Shown piece by piece: positions 59,425 through 64,000 of a stretch of DNA of 64,000 nucleotides; position 1 is the stretch's first letter; each line of letters starts with the position of its first letter. The notes beneath the pieces are model-generated. The model did not search any database. It saw only the letters and a list, made by a program, of their open reading frames with translations, and was not told where the DNA came from. Source of the DNA: DASQJL01 sp036380835 (GTDB lineage: Bacteria > Eisenbacteria > RBG-16-71-46 > SZUA-252); the NCBI GenBank assembly GCA_036380835.1, contig DASVDZ010000017.1, positions 40,151 through 104,150 on the forward strand. Direction: 5' to 3'. The position numbers and the translations under genes were made by a program.

Positions 59425-60379
59425 CCGCCGCGTCGCGCCGGCCGCCCGTGGTCAGCTGAACCAGCCCCCGCGCCAGCGCGTTCACGACGATCGTGACGCC
59501 GAAGAGCACGAGCGCGATCTGGATGAGCGCCGAGAGGTAGAGGTCGCCGGTCGCCTCGGTGAACTCGTTCGCGATCAGGCTCGACATCGTCGCTCCGGGG
59601 GCCAGGAGCGAGGCCGAGATGGCGTTCGTGTTCCCGATCACCATGGTGACGGCCATCGTCTCCCCGAGCGCGCGCCCGAGGGCCAGGATGACGGCGCCGA
59701 GGATCCCCGGCTTCGCCGCGTCCACCGCCACGCCGATCGCCTCCGCCTGGGTGGCGCCGAGCGCGAGCGAGGCTTCGCGCAGCGTCCGCGGCGTCGCGAG
59801 CAGCACCTCGCGCGAGATGGAGACGATCGTCGGAACGATCATGATCGCGAGGATGATCCCCGCGTTCAGCATCCCGATCCCGAAGGGCGCCCCGCGGAAG
59901 AGCGGGAGGAAGCCGAAGTGGCCGATGAGCCACGGCTCGATCCACGTGCGGAGGAAAGGGGCGAGCACGAAGAAGCCCCAGACGCCGTAGACGATGCTCG
60001 GGATCGCCGCGAGGAGCTCCATGACGAACGACACGATCGAGCCGACGCGGCGGCTCGCCAGCTCGGCCAGGAAGACGGCGCTCCCGACGCCGAGCGGCAC
60101 CGCGAAGACGAGCGCCAGGGCGGAGGAGACGAGGGTCCCGTAGATGTAGGGCAGCGCCCCGTACTGATCGGAGACGGGATCCCACTGCGTCTCGAGGAGA
60201 AATTTCCAGCCGATCGTCTTCATCGAGAGCTGCGCCCCGCGCGCCACCTCGAACACGATGAGCGCGACGGCGAGAAAGACGAGCGCCGCGGCGCCGGCGA
60301 GCAGGGTCTTGTAGACCCCGTCGGCCGTGACGCCGCGGCGGTTCGTCGCGACGGCGGTGGGACTCGCGGTCTCGTTCAC
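59414..60379 (-). CDS. pstC: Phosphate ABC transporter permease PstC
   Basis: A 321-residue permease with six membrane segments; the N-terminal AALVFLAVALIVFEVARG span; the PstC-like VSDQYGALPYIYGTLVSSALALVFAVPLGVGSAVFLAE; LLAAIPSIVYGVWGFFVLAP; and the EAA loop LLATPRTLREASLALGATQAEAIGVAVDAAKPGI. GTG start at 60379, 25 bases after pstS. The stop overlaps pstA by four bases. Confidence 0.94.
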   Translation of the reverse strand: MNETASPTAVATNRRGVTADGVYKTLLAGAAALVFLAVALIVFEVARGAQLSMKTIGWKFLLETQWDPVSDQYGALPYIYGTLVSSALALVFAVPLGVGSAVFLAELASRRVGSIVSFVMELLAAIPSIVYGVWGFFVLAPFLRTWIEPWLIGHFGFLPLFRGAPFGIGMLNAGIILAIMIVPTIVSISREVLLATPRTLREASLALGATQAEAIGVAVDAAKPGILGAVILALGRALGETMAVTMVIGNTNAISASLLAPGATMSSLIANEFTEATGDLYLSALIQIALVLFGVTIVVNALARGLVQLTTGGRRDAAGAA

Positions 60380-60404
60380 TCGTCCGAGCCCCCGAGCGGC
60401 CGTC

Positions 60405-61466
60405 TCACTTCGACGCCACGACCGGCTTTCCTCCCGCCGTGAGCGACATGAGATTGGCCTGGTTCACCTTCACCACCTGCTCCGGCAGCCGGGCGTAGTC
60501 GAGGGACTCCACCACGTCCTGGCCGTCGGTCATGGCCCAGGCGATGAAGTTCGCCACCGCCTTGGCCTTCGCCGCGTCGCTCTGGTCCTGGTAGACCAGC
60601 AGGAACGTGAATCCCGCGATGGGGTACGCCTCGGGATCGGCCGAGTTCACGATGGGCGTCCGGACGTCCTTCGCGAGCATCGAGACCGCGCCCCGGGCCG
60701 CCGCGGTCGTCGAAGCGAGCGTCGGCTCGACGAACTTGCCGGCCTTGTTCTGGAGCCGCGCCACCGTGAAGTTGTTCTGCTTGGCGTACGCCAGCTCGAC
60801 GTACCCGATGGAGTTCGGCGACTGGCGGACGAATCCGGCCACGCCCTCGTTCCCCTTGCCGCCGACGCCGACGGGCCAGGAGACCGACGTGTTGGCGCCG
60901 ACCATCTCCTTCCACGCGGGGCTCACCGCCGAGAGGTACGTCGTGAAGATGTTGGTCGTGCCGCTGCCGTCCGACCGGTGCACGACGAGGATGTCCCCCG
61001 CGGGAAGCGCGACGCCCGGATTCGACGCCGCGATCTTCGGATCGTTCCACTTGGTGATCTTGCCCATGTAGATGCCCGCCAGCGCGTCCGGCGTGAGCTG
61101 GAGCGGCTGGCTGAGCTGCGGCAGGTTGTAGGCCAGCGCCACCGCGCCCGCCACCGTCGGGAAGTGGATCACCTTGCGCGGCATCTCCTTCAGCTTGACG
61201 TTCGACAGCGCCGCGTCGCTGGCGCCGAAGTCGACCGTGCCGGCCTTGACCTGCTGGATGCCGCCACCCGATCCGATCGACTGGTAGTTGATCTGGACGC
61301 CGGTCTTCTCGTGATACATGTCGAACCACTTGGAGTAGATCGGGTACGGAAACGTCGCGCCGGCGCCGGTCAGGTTCACCTGCGTGTCGGCGAGCGCGAC
61401 GCCCGCCCCCAGCGCCGCCACGGCCACGAGGGCCGCCGAGAGCGTCGTCTTCAGGCTGCGATTCAT
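60405..61466 (-). CDS. pstS: Periplasmic phosphate-binding protein PstS
   Basis: A 353-residue substrate-binding protein with signal peptide (residues 1-26, ending ALADT). Phosphate ligands: LTGAGATFPYPIYSKWFDMY at the start, IGSGGGIQQVKAGTVDFGASDA, VVHRSDGSGTTNIFTTYL (Arg/Ser/Thr cluster), and GKGNEGVAGFVRQSPNSIGYVELAYA. It binds phosphate and passes it to PstCA. AAGGAGG is six bases before ATG. The porin gene lies 31 bases upstream and pstC 25 bases downstream. Confidence 0.96.
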   Translation of the reverse strand: MNRSLKTTLSAALVAVAALGAGVALADTQVNLTGAGATFPYPIYSKWFDMYHEKTGVQINYQSIGSGGGIQQVKAGTVDFGASDAALSNVKLKEMPRKVIHFPTVAGAVALAYNLPQLSQPLQLTPDALAGIYMGKITKWNDPKIAASNPGVALPAGDILVVHRSDGSGTTNIFTTYLSAVSPAWKEMVGANTSVSWPVGVGGKGNEGVAGFVRQSPNSIGYVELAYAKQNNFTVARLQNKAGKFVEPTLASTTAAARGAVSMLAKDVRTPIVNSADPEAYPIAGFTFLLVYQDQSDAAKAKAVANFIAWAMTDGQDVVESLDYARLPEQVVKVNQANLMSLTAGGKPVVASK

Positions 61467-61497
61467 CGGGTGCCTCCTTGTTCGGTCCAGGACGAGT

Positions 61498-62607
61498 CTA
61501 GGGCTTGCTGAACTTCACGTAAAACGTGATTCGCGCCTGCAGGTCGTGGTGCGCCGGTGGGACGGCCGCCCCCTGGGCGCTGTACTGCGTCCCTTCCAGA
61601 TTGGGCATCACGTGGAAATCCGGGTACGGCATCCAGTCCACGCCCGCCATCCAGAGCGCCGCGTCGATCCGGTCCGCCGCGCGGGTGTCGGGCTGCCAGC
61701 CGTCGTAGCGGCCGAACGCGGTCATCGTCGCGGACGCCATATAGCGGCCGAAGACCGAGTAGCCGAATGGCGCCTTGTTGCGCCCCGTGGTGACGTGGTT
61801 GATCCGCTCCAGCGCCTCCGCGCCGATGGCGGCCTTCTTGAACTCGTATCCCGCGAAGACCTTGTACGTGGCACGATCGGCGTTGCCGGCCACGTCCTCG
61901 TAGTCGACGTAGGGCTCGATCCGGAAGCTGTCGGTCGGCTTGAGCGGAAGGCTCAGGTAGAACTTCTTGTACCGGTTGTCCTCCGGCTTCTGGCCGTTCC
62001 CGTCCCCGATCATGGCCGAGTACCCGATCCTGTGGGCGCCGTCGAGATAGCCCTTCATTTCCACGGCCAGGTCGGCGCTCGATCCGATGCCGCGGAAGTC
62101 GGCCAGCGTCTTCTCGATCGCGCGATAGGCCCAGAAGTCCTCCGAGTTCTCGAATGTCGGCGTCGGAAGGACGCCGAAGTAGAACGTGCCGCGCGGAATC
62201 ACGTTCTTGGCCTGAAGGTAGGCCGCCTTCACCGCGACGCTGATCTTGCTGTCGGTGGTGAGCGACTTGCTGTCGGCCTCGAGGCGGAATCGCGTGGAGT
62301 ACTTGATCGAGAGATCGTTGTCGGCCTGGAAGTAGACGCGTCGGATCTGGACCCCGTTCAGGTCCTTGCCGATCACCTTGGGCTGCCCGCCCGCCGTGTA
62401 GGAGCCATCCACGTTGGTGAACGCGGCGTCGGATCCGGCGGCGTTGTACGTGTGGGTCGGATCGCCGCTCACGTTGTAGTAGGTGTCCCCGAAGATGTAC
62501 CCGCTGATCTTCCCTCGTGGGAAATCGGGGCCCGACGTCTGCGCCACGGCGGGAGCGGCCGCGACGCACGCCGCGATGGCGGCCAGCCACCAGGTGCTTC
62601 GCTTCAT
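61498..62607 (-). CDS. Outer-membrane porin, first gene of the pst operon
   Basis: A 369-residue exported protein with a signal peptide ending AAPAVAQ. The mature part has about sixteen amphipathic strands, such as QIRRVYFQADNDLSIKYSTRFRLEA, DSKISVAVKAAYLQAKNV and RIEPYVDYEDVAGN, and ends LQARITFYVKFSKP, a barrel end strand. It resembles OprO/OprP-type porins in context and size, but I cannot see the Arg/Lys channel ladder. Start at ATG 62607 is supported by GGAAGGAGA; ATG at 62646 would add 13 residues. Its promoter region holds GTWAC repeats, so the whole porin-pstSCA operon is probably induced on phosphate starvation. Confidence 0.8.
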   Translation of the reverse strand: MKRSTWWLAAIAACVAAAPAVAQTSGPDFPRGKISGYIFGDTYYNVSGDPTHTYNAAGSDAAFTNVDGSYTAGGQPKVIGKDLNGVQIRRVYFQADNDLSIKYSTRFRLEADSKSLTTDSKISVAVKAAYLQAKNVIPRGTFYFGVLPTPTFENSEDFWAYRAIEKTLADFRGIGSSADLAVEMKGYLDGAHRIGYSAMIGDGNGQKPEDNRYKKFYLSLPLKPTDSFRIEPYVDYEDVAGNADRATYKVFAGYEFKKAAIGAEALERINHVTTGRNKAPFGYSVFGRYMASATMTAFGRYDGWQPDTRAADRIDAALWMAGVDWMPYPDFHVMPNLEGTQYSAQGAAVPPAHHDLQARITFYVKFSKP

Positions 62608-62708
62608 TGTTTCTCCTTCCTCAGCATCGGGTCCCGTCACGGTCACGCGCGGAGCGGACGCTCCGGCGAGGGGGCCCGCCGAATCGAGGAGAAGCGTAGG
62701 AGAAGGCT

Positions 62709-62756
62709 GTAACCGCGGTGTTACGGTCCAATTCCTTCGATGTTACGGATCGTTAC
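62709..62756 (-). promoter_or_regulatory. Candidate Pho operator: four GTWAC half-sites before the porin-pst operon
   Basis: GTAAC at 62709 and GTTAC at 62720, 62742 and 62752 occur at distances of 11, 22 and 10 bases, almost on one face of the helix. The minus-strand sequence TACGCT begins 10 bases after the last half-site and could be the -10, the usual arrangement where PhoB replaces a -35. The first gene starts about 100 bases on. Confidence 0.55.
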
Positions 62757-63244
62757 GTGCGCAACCGCTTGTCGCCCGGGGGGTTCCGGTGGCGAGCCCG
62801 AAACGCGGCCGCCCGGGGGTGCCACAGCCCCCGGGCGTTCCGACTTCGGGCCCGCATGCGACGCGCGCTAGGGTGTCTGTTCGTCGGTGGTCCGTCGCGG
62901 TGGTTGCGTCGCGGCAAGCCCCGGGCTCGTGCCGCCTCCCGGCGCGCCCGCCGGCGCCGTGTCGCCGGGGGCGCAAGGAATCCACTGATTGCGCCGCGCC
63001 GACCGACCCGTCCGTTCGGTGCCGCTCGATCCCCCGGGCACGTCGAGGAGTGCGTTGGGAGTTTCGGGCAAGGTAGCGGACCGGGACGCGGTGATCCGCG
63101 CGGCGACATTTCGATCGGTTCCGCTCCAGAAGGGAGAGGAGGCACCGGGGTCCGCAAGAGGCGCGGCCTCGAGGGTGGGGCCACGTTCGACCCCGGTGCG
63201 CTCCCTTGGGGACCGGTTCATTCGAGGCGTTCGGCGCTTCACGA
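62757..63244. other. Intergenic region without a recognised gene
   Basis: About 490 bases between the Pho operator and the dockerin-like gene. It is GC-rich with several short open frames, none with homology I recognise, ribosome site or typical codon use. It contains a perfect 10-base-pair hairpin (CGCCCGGGGG 62810-62819 with CCCCCGGGCG 62828-62837, 8-base loop) without a T-run. No tRNA or known RNA motif is seen. Confidence 0.5.
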
Positions 63245-64000
63245 TCAGGGGTTGCCGGGGGTATCGCAGTCGTGAGTGAGGTGCGCGGTGATGATGTTCA
63301 GGTCCGTCACCGCCACGCCGCCCGACGTGTCGAAGTCACGCCAGTAGCTCACGATGTTGTTCGCGCCGATCCCGTTCGCGATCGCGTTGAAGTCCGTGAT
63401 CGTCACCGCCTCGCCCTGGTTCAGCGTCGTGCCCAATCCGCCCGTGTGGTCCAGGCTCTTGATCCGAAGCGCGTACGTCCCGTTCAACGACCCCGACGTC
63501 AAACGCCCCGACAGCTTGAACCCCAACACGTACACCGGCAACTCCGTGTCGTAATGACCCCACTTGCGAAGCCGGTTGTTGTTCGGATACGCCAACCCAA
63601 CCCCAGGATTCGCCTGATCCGCGCCCGTGAACGTGATGTACGTCACCCCGTTCGCGTCCGTCGGCGCATCCGCCGCCACGCACCGCAGATCCGGACACGG
63701 CGGACTCTGATTGTACTGGCTGTTCGCGATCACCGAGTCCGCGCCAATCCCCGAAAACAACTGCGCCGGCGTCCCACCATTGAACAAAATGCAAATGTCC
63801 GACGACGCAATCCCGGGAATCCCGTTCCCGTTCGCGTCCCGCACCACCACCTTGATCCGAGCGCTGCTCGGCAAACTCGCGCCACCATCGTTGTTCGGAC
63901 ATCCACGGAAGAGCTTAATCGCGTTCGTCCCCTCCGTCGGCGTCGCTACCGAGCCCACCTGCGGCACGTAAAACGACTGCGTCAAGTCCGGAACTCCGGC
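63245..64000 (-). CDS. Secreted dockerin-like protein, 5' end beyond the window
   Basis: The frame is open to base 64000, so the N-terminus is missing; the TTG at 63985 is not a convincing start. About 250 residues are visible. The N-part has SVATPTEGTNAIKLFRGCPNNDG and ARIKVVVRDANGNGIPGI, then DANGVTYITFTGADQANPG, an Ig-like (Big/invasin-like) domain. The C-terminus has ITDFNAIANGIGANNIVSYWRDFDTSGGVAVTDLNIITAHL, like a dockerin type calcium-binding repeat pair. Codon use is odd: Leu is mostly TTG, Ile often ATT and Ala, Thr, Ser and Gly mostly end in G, while neighbours prefer C. Function unknown; probably a surface or secreted protein. Confidence 0.7.
   Translation of the reverse strand, partial: AGVPDLTQSFYVPQVGSVATPTEGTNAIKLFRGCPNNDGGASLPSSARIKVVVRDANGNGIPGIASSDICILFNGGTPAQLFSGIGADSVIANSQYNQSPPCPDLRCVAADAPTDANGVTYITFTGADQANPGVGLAYPNNNRLRKWGHYDTELPVYVLGFKLSGRLTSGSLNGTYALRIKSLDHTGGLGTTLNQGEAVTITDFNAIANGIGANNIVSYWRDFDTSGGVAVTDLNIITAHLTHDCDTPGNP

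Noticed and set aside
1..64000. CRISPR arrays, insertion sequences, tRNA or rRNA genes
   Set aside because: I looked for repeat-spacer patterns, transposase motifs, tRNA T-loop words and rRNA stretches and saw none. Reading by eye cannot fully exclude a tRNA.

Overview
The window is about 69% GC by eye, densely packed, and reads as a bacterial chromosome segment with no phage, IS or CRISPR content. The best clues to the host are a secreted protein with a C-terminal FlgD/type IX-sorting-like tail (29376-32216), a DUF5916/CBM9 outer-membrane protein, DUF4159 and DUF4175 envelope proteins, several small beta-barrel proteins, and a dockerin-like protein at the right edge. This mix fits a Gram-negative FCB-type lineage, with Candidatus Eisenbacteria my first guess and Gemmatimonadota-like lineages second. 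That placement is inference; no rRNA or tRNA gene is visible here.

Layout. 1-2202: end of a SpoIIE-type phosphatase, an RsbW-like anti-sigma kinase and a convergent HD-GYP protein. 2278-4973 (-): glnA, a TlpA-like lipoprotein and ccdA. 5025-7402: acetyltransferase, YjbQ family protein, two envelope proteins. 7445-11141 (-): a tight run of zinc ribbon, HAD hydrolase, acpS, nnr and class II aldolase. 11322-12963: an M20-like protein followed by an unusual 400-base intergenic unit (palindrome, sigma-54-like promoter, 20-codon ORF, terminator). 12938-18526: GT2 glycosyltransferase, esterase, CMD-like protein, a DapF homologue with both catalytic cysteines replaced by serine, and an ECF sigma/anti-sigma pair. 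18444-23559: S41 protease, ABC-F ATPase, methionine-rich repeat lipoprotein, aldehyde dehydrogenase. 23788-29327: sucA-sucB-lpdA, the whole 2-oxoglutarate dehydrogenase complex. 29376-38462: sorted secreted protein, FadE-like acyl-CoA dehydrogenase, Rieske oxygenase, DUF5916 protein.

38568-54372 is one long minus-strand run: secD-secF, an NTF2-like protein, a phosphoesterase, a polytopic glycosyltransferase, a coupled DUF4159-DUF4175-TPR-GATase-like operon, a barrel protein, an epimerase, an M28 peptidase and an acetyltransferase. The DUF4159/DUF4175 operon is the best candidate for a poorly described envelope system.

54505-62756 is a complete phosphate module in two convergent arms: phoB-phoR-pstB-phoU (+) and porin-pstS-pstC-pstA (-). 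A recurring GTWAC half-site with 11-base spacing lies before phoB, before pstB and before the porin, and is a candidate PhoB operator for this lineage. The window ends in a dockerin-like gene (63245-64000, truncated) whose codon use differs strongly from its neighbours.
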